Shown piece after piece: positions 1 to 10,864 of a stretch of DNA of 64,000 bases. Positions within the stretch are counted from its first letter, which is position 1. The number at the start of each line of letters is the position of its first letter. Made by a program: the position numbers and the translations under genes. Under the pieces are notes generated by a model. It was given only the letters and a program-made list of their open reading frames with translations. It was not told the origin of the DNA and did not search any database. Origin of the DNA: Mrakia gelida (Eukaryota > Basidiomycota > Tremellomycetes > Cystofilobasidiales > Mrakiaceae); NCBI GenBank assembly GCA_024345305.1, contig BRON01000006.1, positions 1,984,001-2,048,000 on the forward strand, written 5' to 3'.

Positions 1-907
1 AAGCAAAAGCAAAGCGAAGCAAACGAACGAACGAGAGGAAGGAAGGGGCGTAAAAGTCGTAAAACGTAAAGGAGAGAGAGCGAGACGAACGAAGGGAAAA
101 GCGAAACGAGTGAGGTTGAGTTGAGCGAACGAGTGAGTGAGGTGTTTCCGGTGTTGGTGTTGGATCAGGTGGGATTGCTTATGAAGTAGGTACTGGTGAT
201 GCTGTGGATGAAAAGGAAGGAGTGATACAGGCAATTCAGTGGAGAAGAGAAAGAAGAGAAGGAATAGAAGGAATCGGAGAAGAGGAGGGAGGAACGATGC
301 GTCGAATGGGAATTGAGCTCACCGAAAACGAACGAGCAGCCTAAAGGTACAGTTGACGTTGAGTTTTTTTCCCGAGTTTTGTGGACTGAGAGGATGGGAG
401 AGTACGTGTCAGTATGGGAGGAGAAACGAGGGGACGGGGAGGGAAAACTCACGTCGAGCGACGGAGAACGTGAAAGCGCAAGAGACAGGGGTGTGTGTTG
501 CTGTTTCGAACGCAACGAGGAGGAAGGAGGATCAGCGAGCGAAGGAAGGCTGGACAAAACGGTGCCAAGATGGACGTACTAGGGTAGGGCGTGGTGGTAC
601 AAATTGATGAGCGAGAGCGAGAGAGGTAGATTCTACCACCGAGCGGTTTGCTGTTTCGAACAGGAAGGGCAAAACAAGGTCAGCTAATAAAGCTGAGAGC
701 TCAAGGCCGACGGGTTCAGCCCACCCTCCTTCTCTTCTTCCCCGACCCAGCTATGTAGTCATTCGTTATGTGCCTCCCCTACGATACAGCACGTCCGTCC
801 TTACCAGCTCGCTCGAAGAAGAAACTCGTGTTGCAACACGAAACGAACGGCTCGACTCGACCTCAAACTCGAGCTCACCCTCCCTCCCTCCCTCCCTCCC
901 CTCCCCC
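1..907. other. left-edge region with no supported gene
   Basis: Purine-rich repeats of the type GCGAAGC/AACGAACG open the window and give way to CT-rich sequence after about 720. Reading frames in both strands are short, lack similarity to anything I recognise and show no consistent splice chain. It may hold the 3' end or regulatory sequence of a gene beyond the left edge. Confidence 0.4.
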
Positions 908-1663
908 TCACCACCTCAAGACGATAGAATCACTCACCCCCACCCACATCCACCCCTCCCCCAACCTCTCAGGTCTCTTCTTCTTCTGCAACTTCCTTCC
1001 TCCCCCCCTTCCTAGCGTCCCTCCAAGCTCAACACCAGCTCCTCCCACGCTCGTCCCTCTTCCTCCTCCGTCTGAAAGCGCTCTCCCACTCGATGAACCG
1101 GGTTGTGGATCGCCCTCCTCGGGATAAGGCTCGAGATGCAGAGGCGGTAGAGGGAGTGCAGTGGGTGAGAGTGGACGAAGCTGCCCCGAGTTGGGTTGGG
1201 AGAGGTTGGATTGGGAGGAGGGACGAGGCCGGAGAGGTCTTGGATGGGAGATGCTGATGTTGATTTGCGGTGTGGGTGTGGTAGGTGAAAGAGGAGATCG
1301 AACGCTGTCCTCCGAAGGCCGTCGATGTCGTTGGTGGTTGAGAGCGTCTGTGATGAACACGCTCAAAGGTCGATGAGTGGTGCGTCGAGCTCGTTTCGAC
1401 CCCTTCTTCCCCTCCTCCGCTCCCTCCTTCGTGCTCTCCAACCGTTCGTGCCCTTCGTTGTCGTCTAAAGCTGATGAGTCCCTTGTACAGGAGGAGGAGG
1501 AGGTGGTGATGGTGATGGTGGAATGGACGCTTCCCATCCGGGAGCGAAGGGAGCGAGGAGGACGAACGTCCGACGTTGAGGTTGAGCGAGAGTGAGTGGA
1601 GGAGGAGAGGGAGGAGGAAGAGGAGGAGGAGGGGAAGGAGGGGGGCCAGAGGGATCGAAGCAA
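908..1663 (-). CDS. possible low-complexity Ser/Pro-rich protein
   Basis: An open minus-strand frame of about 250 codons. It has no ATG at its 5' end; the first internal Met lies near 1537. The translation is rich in Ser, Pro, Arg and Thr, with one more varied stretch (residues with ITDALNHQ) and a basic C-terminus ending in a short aromatic tail (MWVGVSDSIVLRW). I recognise no domain. A second overlapping frame (1029-1685) does start with ATG and reads like a hydrophobic leader, so which frame, if any, is translated is unclear. The spacer between it and IST1 (1664-2245) holds another open minus frame with a hydrophobic segment around 2040-2110 but no start codon. Treat this as a hypothetical gene that may be non-coding low-complexity DNA. 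Confidence 0.25.
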   Translation of the reverse strand: MLRSLWPPSFPSSSSSSSLSSSTHSRSTSTSDVRPPRSLRSRMGSVHSTITITTSSSSCTRDSSALDDNEGHERLESTKEGAEEGKKGSKRARRTTHRPLSVFITDALNHQRHRRPSEDSVRSPLSPTTPTPQINISISHPRPLRPRPSSQSNLSQPNSGQLRPLSPTALPLPPLHLEPYPEEGDPQPGSSSGRALSDGGGRGTSVGGAGVELGGTLGRGGGRKLQKKKRPERLGEGWMWVGVSDSIVLRW

Positions 1664-2245
1664 AACGGCAGGCGCTGTCTCCCATGGGAAGGAGGGGGAA
1701 GATGGGACGAAGGACAGAGGGAGGTGGTTGGGAGGGAAGGGAGAGAGGGGAGGGGAGTTGTTTGGTGAAGGCGATTTCGATTTCGAGGTGGGTTTTTGGG
1801 TTGTTTTTGTTTCTGAGGCAGGAGACCTTCGAAGGGAGTAGGCTCAGAATGTAGAGATTTCGATACTACAGAGGTTCGTGGGGTGATTCGAGGTAGTCTA
1901 CGGAATCTGGTCTTCGAACGAGTCGACGAACGCGTCGCCTCTCCCCTCTCCACCAGCCTCAGGCGTCAAAGTCATCAGAATCAAAACATATCTCTCCCTC
2001 CCCTCACTCACTCCTGCTTGCTCCTCCAACCCTCCTTCCAACCATCCACAAACCCTTCACACCACCCCATCCCACCCACACCCACCACCGCTCCTCCAAC
2101 GCCAAACACCAGAACCACCGTCCCCTTCACCCACCAGCTCGACAGGAAGCGCGCTATCGAGCTCGAGGTCGAGGTCGAGGTCGAGGTCGAAGAACGAACG
2201 GGAAGGGAGAGGGCGGCTGTGGTGGTGGTGGTGGTACTTTGGGAA

Positions 2246-3899
2246 CTATCTGACGACGAAGGAGAGAGGAAAGAGGAGGTTTCAGCGTTCGAGTTTTTGT
2301 TTGCGTTGGGAAAATGGGTGGGAGGGGAGGGAAGAAGGGGAAGTGGGAGGGAGAAGGAGGACGAAAGAGCTGACCTCTTCTTCAACGCTGCGAACCTGGC
2401 GGAGAGGGCGTCGAGTTCTGTGGGAGGAGGAACGGCGGGTGCGGAGGGTGCTGGTGCTGGTTTCTCGGATGCGGAGGGAGGGGTGTCGTATGATGGTGGA
2501 GGGACGGAGGGAGCTGATGATGATGCCGCCGTGGTCGTGGTGGTGGTAGTGGTGCCGTCCTGCTGAAGATGGGATGAAGCGACGCGTGAGCTTCGTAAGG
2601 AGAAACGCGTCGCGCGAAAACCAACTCCTCCTGCTCCTTCCTCCTTCTACGGAAGCGGGTATCGACCATATGTTGAAGCGAGGATGAGACGTACCTTCTG
2701 CTCCTCTCCCTCTCCAGCTTCTCCCCCCTCTCCCGAAGCATCCAGCACGCCCGGAACGTCTCCTTCAACAACCACCGTCGCTCTCCATTTCACGCCGTAC
2801 GTCCTAGCGATCTCATCGAGGTAGGCGTCGATGAGGGTGGAGGGAGGTCGGAAGATGGCTAGTTTCTTGGCGATCTGGTAAGGGTAGACGGAAGAGAGGG
2901 GTGGGAATGAGCGACGCGAACGAAGGAAGGAGCGAAGACTGGAAGGAGGAGGGAGAACGCACTCGCTCGTTAACGCAAGAATCTCGGTTCTCAATAGCGC
3001 AGAGGGCGAAGTCTCTTGAGAACTGGTCGTCGCAAAACAAAGAAGGGGAAGGGGTCAGGAAAAGGGAAGGAGGTCACGGAGGGAGGGAAGGGAGATGGAA
3101 GGCGAGCTCACTCGATGGACGAGGATGTCTCGGAGGATTTGAAGCTCTGAAGAAAACGAAAGACGAGTCACCAGGATGTTAGTTGGCTCGAGAACGAGCT
3201 CTCTGAGACGAGGCACGAGTAGGGGAAAGGAGACAGGAGAGAGAAAGCGAAGCGAGAGAGAGCTCACCTCTAACCTCGGTCCTGGGAGCAGCAAAAATAA
3301 GCGAGCAAACAGCCTCCTTGATCCCTTCATCCGGTTCTGTTGCTGGACTGTTCTCGAGCAAAGCGAAGCGGGCTAGAAGAAGCTCGGAGTAGAGCTGAGA
3401 AGAGGAGCAAGAAGAGCGTCAGGACTATCCATCTCGACTCCCTTCCTCCTCCGATGAGCTCGTTCGTTCGAACGAGGCGAGGAGGATGGGACTCACTGCT
3501 AGGAGTTCCAAGAGCTCTACTGTGATCTCATCTCCGATGACGACCTCACACCGCACTCTGGCTGTTTCCAGTTTCGATTTGGAGAGGAGATCAGCGATGT
3601 CTCGACGGGTCTGAAGAGGGAGGGAGGGAGGGAGGGAAGGAGGGCCAGCTTCAGCTTCGAACGAGAGCGATGCACAACGATGAAGAGATACGAACCTGCT
3701 TGGTTAGAGCTGTCTTCTTCTCCTGAAGGAGCTGGAGTCGCTGGATAGAGAGTCTGGAAGAGACGAGAGCGAGAACAAGGACAGAGGATGGAGGAGGAAC
3801 GAGAGGTCAACGTCTCGCTTGGAGGACGAGAGAGCTGGAGAGAGGAGAGGGAACTCACTTGAGCTGAACCTTAGCTCGAGGGGCGTTCCAGGGTGGCAT
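2246..3899 (-). CDS. IST1: IST1-domain protein (ESCRT-III regulator of Vps4)
   Basis: Ist1 binds Did2/Vps4 and tunes ESCRT-III disassembly in multivesicular-body sorting and membrane abscission, at the cytosolic face of endosomes. The start is the ATG at 3899 (MPPWNAPRAKVQLK). Exons joined in phase give a helical N-terminal region (LQLLQEKKTALTKQ, RRDIADLL), then the IST1 hallmarks EAVCSLIFAAPRTEV, NERIAKKLA and YLDEIARTYGVKW. A Pro/Thr-rich linker follows and then the typical C-terminal MIM-like helix LDALSARFAALKKR. A last short intron (about 2374 to 2250) places the stop TAG at 2248-2246 directly after KKR, as in other Ist1 proteins that end in a similar basic helix. If this intron is not used the frame would run on into low-complexity sequence, which is less likely. 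Eight or nine exons in all. It is divergent from the next gene to the right. Confidence 0.88.
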
Positions 3900-4213
3900 C
3901 GTTCGTAGAGATCAGGAAGTATAGATGAATGAAGGGAAGAAGGGGAGGGAGGAGAGATCGTGATGAGCGTTGGGAGTGGAGAGGTCGAGGTCGTTTGGCT
4001 CGGACGTGTTTCGCCGTTGAGCTTGTTTTTTCTGTCATATTTTCAATCGGATTCTCTCACAATGAAAGATTTGAAGCTTGAGACTCTCGTCGAGGGGAAA
4101 AACCTTTCGACCTTTGGAAGATCTGCCTCCGCTCAGGCCGGTTTCGAACCCGACTGGTTCGAGACGTCGAGCTCACCTCCATCCTCCTCTCAACGCTCAC
4201 CACAGAGGCGATC
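3900..4213. promoter_or_regulatory. divergent promoter region between IST1 and the membrane-protein gene
   Basis: 314 bp separate the two start codons. CT/GA-rich sequence without a clear TATA box. It should hold both transcription starts. Confidence 0.4.
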
Positions 4214-5956
4214 ATGGCCTCCTCTTCTTCGTTTCCTTTCACCTTCAGACTAGACCCACCACCACCACCCGCTTCTTCTCAGCAGAACAATTTTCGATAC
4301 GAACAGGGACGACCTCTTCCTCTTTCGCGAGAGGAGAAGAGGAGGTTGAGGGAGCAGAAGGAACGAGACGAGAGGGAGCTTGCTGAACGAGAGGAAGACA
4401 TCGGAGGTTGGTACGAGCAGAAGAAGAGAGGATGGGGTGGAATGTTCTCGGAGGAGAAGGAACAAGGTCAGTCTACGAGTTCTTGAGGGAGCAAGGGAGG
4501 TGGGGGAGAAGGAAGGAACGAGAGAGGGGCTCGAGAAGAGCAGGCGAGAGAGATTGGTCGCTGATCCTGTTCCTTTCTCTCGTATAGATTCAAGAGAGCC
4601 ACCTATCAAGAGAAGACGAGGGATAGCTACTACTCTAGTCGACGGAGTTGTTTCGGGTACGTCCTTGCTCTATCAACAGAAGGAATGAAGAACGGAGAGG
4701 TCCGCGCGAGAGAGCTCACCGACGTTCTACCTCCTCTTCTTCTTAGCTGCTCTCGTTGGGACTGCCGTCGGATTGTGAGTCCTTCGCTTCTCTGTCAGAG
4801 TGTCTTTAGGATGTGTTCTAAATCTTTTCTTCGTTTCGCAGAACTGCCTTCCGGATGTGGAGAGATCGAGGAAAGCAGCTGCCCCCCGACGAGTTCCCTC
4901 CGAGACCCCCTCCCCACCGAGCTCAACTCCTCGCTCAACCTCTCGAGTCCCACGTCTTTGCTGCCGACCATGGAACGATCAATCACTCCTTGGAGGGAGA
5001 AGAAAGGATCGATCGCAGCTTCTCTTCCCTCAGAAGTCCACCTCCTTCCTACAGACAAGAGGAGAGGATAGAGGATTTCATCACCGCCGTGGGTCGTTTC
5101 CTCCTCTCTCTCTTCCGTCCTCTCTTCACGTTGAAGCTGACCCTCGTCTCTGTTTTTACAGCCCTCCACTCCAGCCGCCATCTACCCACCACCCAATACA
5201 ACCTCAATCTTCGACCTTCCACCCCCCCCTCGCCCGCTCTCCAACTCCAACATCCTCACGCGTCCTCCTCTCCTCCCCTCCAGATCCTCCTTCCTTCCTC
5301 CAGCAGGTCTAGACTCCCACATCGACAACCTCAACTCCAAACTCTCTCGCATGATGGAAGAAGCTCGATTGGCTCTCCTCTCTCCTATCGCTCGGTTCGT
5401 CGAGGAGGAACCACCCATCCCGGACGACGCCGTCATGGTCGAGGAGGAAGTTTCCGATGGAGGAGGATGGAGGAACTTGGATCAGGGTTCTTCGAGTGGG
5501 ATGAGAGAGAGTTGGTCGATGCCTTCGTTCCCTCGACCCTCTGACGAAGTCTTTGCTGGAGCAGGAGGAGGAGGTGGTGGTGGGTTTCCAAGATCAACCT
5601 CGACCTCATCCCATCGTCTCCCGTCAGCCTTCAAACCCTCCCACTCGCAAACCCATCGATCTCGTCCCTCGTCCTCCTACAGCCACAATCGACAACGCTC
5701 CCTCACCAGTAACAGCACCCTCTCCTCATCCTCAACCCTCTCCACCCCCCTCCGCTATCGACGCGATCTCCTTCTCCCAACCTCAACCTCACACTCGTAC
5801 GCGGACGCGGACGTGTTGTTTGTTTCGCAAGAGGAGGAGGAGGGTTCGTACGAGGATCAGGAAGGGGAGAAGAGTGGACAGGGATCGCTAGCTGGTATGC
5901 TGGAGAGCTGTTACAAAAGTTTTGGGATTGATTTGGGTGGCACTGGGGAGAAGTAG
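4214..5956 (+). CDS. predicted single-pass membrane protein, function unknown
   Basis: Five exons join in phase (4214-4466, 4588-4656, 4747-4774, 4842-5088, 5162-5956), giving 463 residues. The N-terminus is polar with a charged coiled-coil-like stretch (SREEKRRLREQKERDERE). Two small exons encode one hydrophobic segment around residues 98-120 (TLVDGVVSAALVGTAVGLTA), followed by a basic flank (RMWRDRGK), so an N-terminus outside/C-terminus cytosolic or matrix arrangement is likely. The long C-terminal part is Pro/Ser-rich with a short helix (HIDNLNSKLSRMMEEARLAL) and ends in an acidic tail. I do not recognise a family. Exon 3 is only 28 nt. The gene is convergent with LAS17. Confidence 0.75.
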
Positions 5957-6261
5957 GGGGATCGAGATGAGGGGAGGGAGGAGAGAGAGGGAGGGCTCGT
6001 GTGTGTGTGAGGGACGATAGCGACGGTAGCATTCTTACGTTTTTTTACGATAGACTTATTGATGACTCGGACTCTTTCTTTTGTTTTCTTTCTCAACGCG
6101 TTCAAACGAAGACCCTTGTCGTAAGATAGTTGCAGACTCAGCGAGTCGAGTCGAGACGCGTCCCTTTCCTCTCCCCTCACGCTCTCTGACCCTGCCTCGC
6201 AAGAACGAAAACGGACCATGATTCATCAACCCCTCCCTCCCCGAACTCAACCCTCCCTAAT
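5957..6261. other. convergent 3' spacer
   Basis: 305 bp between the 3' ends of the membrane-protein gene and LAS17. It contains a GACGCGTC copy at 6155. No gene seen. Confidence 0.5.
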
Positions 6262-8538
6262 CTAGTCCCACTCCTCATCACTATCCTCCTCATCGCTATC
6301 CCCCATGTTCCCCTTCCTCTGACTCAACGCACTCGCCAAAGCACTCGCTAGATCCTCCCCTCCTCCTCCTCCTCCTTCGTCCCCTCCTCCACCACTCATC
6401 GCCACCGCACCCAGACCCACAGCGGCTCCTCCAGCCACTGCGGCAGCCGGTCCAGCGTGCGAGGAAGAAGAAGGTGGGGGTGGGGGAGGAGCGTGCGAGG
6501 GTGCGGTGGGTGAGCCGGAACCAGAGGAGGAAGACTTGAGTTTGTGCAAGCCTGCGCCTTGGATGGAGGCGAGGAGGTTTGCTCGTGGGGGCGTGATTTG
6601 GGGGAGGTCTGGGAGGAGGTGAGAAGGAGGGAGGTGGGTGAGTTTTGAGAGAACGAGAAACGAGAGATGAGACGCGTCGAAAAACGAGAGTCGAGGACGA
6701 CGTACCTTCCGAAGGCGTAGCAGGAGCTGAACCGTACCCACCATCCCTCGAAGGCGGCGGCGGAGGAGGAGGAGGAGGAGCGCCACCTCGTCCAGGCAGG
6801 GCAGGAGGAGCAGGTCGACCGGGAGGAGGAGGTGGTGGTGGAGGGGGAGCGGCGCTTCGTCCTGGGAGAGCAGGCGCTGAGGGTCTCTGAGGAGGTGGAG
6901 GAGGAGCGGGGACGGCTCTTGCGGGGGGAGGAGGCTCGTAGTAGTTGTCTTCCTGAGGAGGAGGAGTGTAGGTCGGTCGGGAAGGAGGAGGAGGTTGTTG
7001 TTGTCGAGAGGGAGGAGGAGGGGGTGCTGAGGGAGAGGAAGGAGCTGAGGCGGCGTAGGTTGTTGATCGGGAGGGAGGAGGAGGAGGAGCTTTTCTCTTG
7101 GAGGTGGGAGCAGGAGGAGGAGTTCGTTTCTTGGGTTGGACGGGCTGAGGAAGAGAGGGAATGCGAAGGGAGTGTGAGCTTCGACTTTACTCTCTCTCGC
7201 GCGTTCGAGCTACGTCGCATCCTTCGCTCCCTCCCATCAGCAGATAGATGATCATCGGAACTCACCGGTACGCCACCCTCCTTCTTCACAAAGTCCTTGA
7301 TGAACGCCTCGTTCTCCATGATCTGCTTGGTACTGATTCCCTTGTTCCCGAGCGAGTCCAACAGCTGCTGCCACGACGGATCGACTCCAGAGGATGAGAA
7401 CCCGAGCTCCGAGGTGTATCCCATGTGAGCGAGGTGCTTGAAGGAACCTTCGGACTGGAGAAGACCGAACGAGAAGCGTCAGAACGAGCGAGATGAAGCG
7501 AGATGGAGGCGGAGGGAGGAGGGAGAGAGACGAACAGGGCCAGAGATCTGCGACTTATCGATCTTTCCTCCCTTCTTCTTCTTGGATGAAGAGGAAGAGC
7601 TTGAGGGAGCTGCTGCTGCTTTGGCTGATTTGGCTGGAGGAACGAAGGGAGGAGGGAGAAAGGTCAGCTCTGGAGGGAGCGAGGGTCGAGCTCAACTCGC
7701 TTCGGAGGGTCAAAGGGGACGGAAAGGACGACGAGCTCAGCAGGACTGACAGTATTTCCCTCTCCCTTGGACCTTCTTGTACATCTCCCCAGCCTCAGAC
7801 TCATCGGCGAACACGAAGGCGACGTTGGTTTCCTGTAGGAAGAGGCGAACGAGCGAACGAAGGGAGGACGTGAGCTTCACCGCGGTTCGAAGGAAGGGAG
7901 AGAGAGGTGAGAACGTACCTCTGAAGGGAAGCTGTGAAAGAATCCTCGATCTTGATTGTAGGACCATGTTGAAGAGGTGGGGATCTCGTGCTCCCAGATG
8001 ATTCCTCTTGTGCCCTGAGAGAGAGGAAGACGCGAACAAGGGAAGGAGATGAGCGGTGCAAACGGAGGAAGGAACGAGAGGGGACCAGGGAGTGAGGGTT
8101 GAGAGCAGGAAGGAACGCGACAAGGGAACAGGAGCTAAGCTGCGAGCGTACATATATGCTCTCAAGAGCAAGAGTCGATGTCCGTAGAGTTAGGATGAGG
8201 CGAGGCGGTCGCTCGCTCGTCCAACTGCGAGCTCTCCGCCTTTCCCTCTCGACCCTCCCTCTCCTCCTCCTTCCTCCCGTCCCGCCTCCCCATACCCAGC
8301 TATATACGAGGCCAATCATTCGTGCACTCACCAACAGATCGACGACCTTCCACCAAACTCCACCTCTCTGCTTATCGACTACGAGACACAACCCTCCTTG
8401 AATGCCAGAGTAGTCCCACTCGTGGCCCTTTTGATAGAAGATTCGAGCGACAGTGGCGGTGAGGATCTTGTTCCCAGATGGGATGGAGCGTTTGATACGA
8501 GACTTGTCGTCAGGCAGGAGAGACGACACGGAGGGCAT
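6262..8538 (-). CDS. LAS17: WASP/Las17 actin nucleation-promoting factor
   Basis: Activates the Arp2/3 complex to build branched actin at endocytic sites. Seven exons (8538-8332, 8014-7919, 7832-7751, 7633-7536, 7454-7266, 7144-6706, 6608-6262) encode 485 residues. The order is complete for the family. A WH1/EVH1 domain comes first (ATVARIFYQKGHEWDYSG; then GTRGIIWEHEIPTSS; then FADESEAGEMYKKVQGRGKY). A GBD/CRIB follows (KIDKSQISGP, then FKHLAHMGYTSE), with its autoinhibitory helix. A long poly-proline region with PPPPP blocks separated by GR/SR precedes a WH2 motif (RANLLASIQGAGLHKLK). The acidic tail ends in the Arp2/3-binding tryptophan (DSDEEDSDEEWD). A CRIB is present in animal WASP but absent from budding-yeast Las17, so this protein may still respond to Cdc42. 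It is divergent from the aldo/keto reductase gene. Confidence 0.95.
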
Positions 8539-8915
8539 CCTGGCGAGAACGAGAGGAAGGGGCAGGGAGAGGAGGGGGTCGAAGTTGGAGGTGTCGAAGC
8601 GAGCGAGCGAGGAGGTGGTGACGATTTCGAAGGCTGCCGGAGCTTTTCTTTTTTTTGGAAGTGGACGAGAAAACTTTCAGAGCGTGGAAGAGGATGATTT
8701 TGTCAATGCCGCAAGAAGGTCTGAAGTTTTTATCTACAAGGAGCCCCTGTCCGGTCCGGCTGAAAGTCAAAGCGCTCGAGTTCGCCTTCGGAGCGAGTTC
8801 CCTCGCATCCACCATCTCTCGACCGCTCTCTCTCTTCCTTCTTCTTCTCCGAGCCCTTCCGAGCTTCACCAAGATCATCTCCATCGACTCATCTCTCCTA
8901 TCTCCTCAGAGAGCC
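8539..8915. promoter_or_regulatory. divergent promoter region LAS17 / aldo-keto reductase
   Basis: 377 bp between the two start codons, pyrimidine-rich toward the + strand start (8810-8900) as often seen before fungal start sites. No further gene. Confidence 0.45.
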
Positions 8916-10594
8916 ATGCCCTCCTCAACCCTCCCCATCCTCCTCGTACGTTTGCTCTCTCCCTCCATCAGCCCAGGCTCCCCTCCCCTCCTCCCCACCC
9001 CGTCTCTCCCTTCCTTCCCTTCCTTCATCCCCACCGACTCACCTCCCCTCCCTCCCTTCTCCCTCTCTTCCACCAGCTCGGAACCTCCAACATCGGTCCC
9101 ACTCCACTCTACACGCACCACACTCCCGCCTCCCAGAACGCCCTCCTCGCAAGCTTCAAAGCCGCCGGTCTTCGTCGAATCGACACCGCTTCCGTGTACG
9201 GAATCACAGAAGAGTACGGACCTGGAGGAAGTGAGAGAGTCTTAGCTTCGCTGGGAGTCACAGGAGAGAAGGGAGAGAAGGAAGGTTGGGTGGTCGATAC
9301 GAAAGTGAGCACTTAACGACTCGAGGAACGGAGATGAGCGAAAGGAGCTGATTTGCCTGGTTTGGGGGGGCTGGGCTGCAGATTCTGATCAAAGGACCTG
9401 GATCGCACGCTGGGAATGCGATCAGGGAGAGTTTGGAGGCTTCGTTGAAGAATTTGAGGGTCGAGAAGGTCAGTCTTTCCTGCGTGGACGCGCGCGATCT
9501 CATCGAGCCGCTCCAGCTCACCTCTTTGTTTCGTTTTGTTCGACTTTTGGGGATGCAGGTCAACATCGCTTACCTCCATGCCCCGGATAGGACTACTCCT
9601 TTGGCTCATGTCGTCAAGGAGATGGATAAGCTGTTCAAAGAGGGGAAGTTCGCGAAGGTACGTCGAATCGAACGAGGGCCGAACGCGTCGTGATTTCCTT
9701 TCGTTGAGCTGCCTCTTCGTTCGGATGATACGTAGATGACTGACTGATATCCCTGCTTTATCTATTTTTGATCTAGTTCGGCCTCTCCAACTACTCCGCT
9801 GAAGAAGTCGAGGAGATCTTGAACGTTCGTTTCCTTCCTCCCTCCCCTCCCTCTCATTTCTCTCTCTCTCTTCTCTCGTCCCACTGACGTTCCCTTTCCA
9901 TTTCACCCATATGCACTGCCACCTCTCTCAGATCGCCTCCGCCCAGAACCTCAACCCACCCTCCGTCTACCAAGGAAACTACTCGATCCTCTGTCGACGA
10001 GCCGACACCGCTCTCTTCCCTCTTCTTCGAAAACACAACATGGCCTTCTACGCTTACTCGCCTCTCGCGATGGGTCTCGCAGCAGGAAGAGGGAAGGCTA
10101 GTCCTGAAGAAGCGAAGGAGAAGGAGGGGAGTCGGTCAGTCCTCCGCTTGATTTTTGCTTCTACACGTCGCGACTCACGAGCTTCGACTAAGTCGGACGC
10201 GACGACCTGCAGTTCGAGTTACTTCTGAGACTGAACCGCCTCCCAACTCCCCTTTCGTTCACTCTGTTCACTCAGCTTCCATCCCTCCTCCCGCAAAGCC
10301 TCCGTCTTCCAAGGGATCTGGTTCAAACCGAACATCTTCCTGGCCGTCCAACACCTCAACTCCCTTCGCCCCGACTCCTCTCCTCTCTCGCTCTCCCTTC
10401 GCTGGATCGCCTACCATTCGGCTCTCGACGCGAGCTACGAGGACGGAATCATCCTCGGAGCCAGTTCGAGCGAGCAGTTGGAGAAGACTTTGGAGGTTCT
10501 GTTGAAGGAAGGACCGTTGAGTGAGGAGGAACAGGCTGGGATGGAGGAGGTTTGGAGGTTGGTTGGGGAGGATGCGCCGCCTTATAGTGATTAG
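8916..10594 (+). CDS. aldo/keto reductase
   Basis: NAD(P)H-dependent cytosolic oxidoreductase that reduces aldehydes or ketones. Seven exons (8916-8945, 9077-9304, 9382-9468, 9559-9657, 9777-9824, 9932-10134, 10276-10594) give 337 residues with consistent phases. Family marks in order: LGTSNIGPTP near the N-terminus; RRIDTASVYG, which carries the catalytic Asp and Tyr; YLHAPDRTTP around the catalytic His strand; FGLSNYSAEEV; a long strand-loop QNLNPPSVYQGNYSILCR; YAYSPLAMGLAAGR in the position of the cofactor-binding loop; and a C-terminal GIILGASSSEQLEKTL segment that matches the usual G-x-S/x-x-x-Q/L phosphate-binding end. It resembles the aflatoxin-aldehyde-reductase subgroup (AKR7-like) by motif. 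The substrate cannot be told from sequence. The first exon is only 30 nt. Confidence 0.9.
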
Positions 10595-10864
10595 AGGGAG
10601 GCTGGAGGACGTTGGATGAGGGTTTATAGGATCGGATCTCCCTGACTGAGCGTTGTTTTGGACGAGAGTGCGAACAAAGGGGAAAGGAAGCGAAGTCCCG
10701 ACTCGAACGAAGCGACGCGTCTTGTTCCGTCACTGATTTGTACCTTGCCCTTTCTCTGTCTTCCTCCCGAACCCAACGCCCAGCCTGAACCTCGATACAC
10801 ACCGAGAAGGATCTTCTTGGTCATTCGTATCTCCTCCCTCCGTGCTTCTAGTCGTCTTCCCTCG

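Noticed and set aside
1029..1685. Minus-strand ORF with a hydrophobic start and a His run
   Set aside because: The histidines come from a GTGGTG-type repeat read in a shifted frame, and the hydrophobic start from GGA/CTC repeats. No splice logic or motif supports it.
4135..4170. GTTTCGAACCCGACTGG, similar to a tRNA B box
   Set aside because: No matching A box, acceptor stem or anticodon arm could be folded around it.
10135..10275. Acceptor CTGCAG at about 10210 in the aldo/keto reductase gene
   Set aside because: Using it gives an immediate stop. The later CTCAG at 10275 restores the conserved frame.
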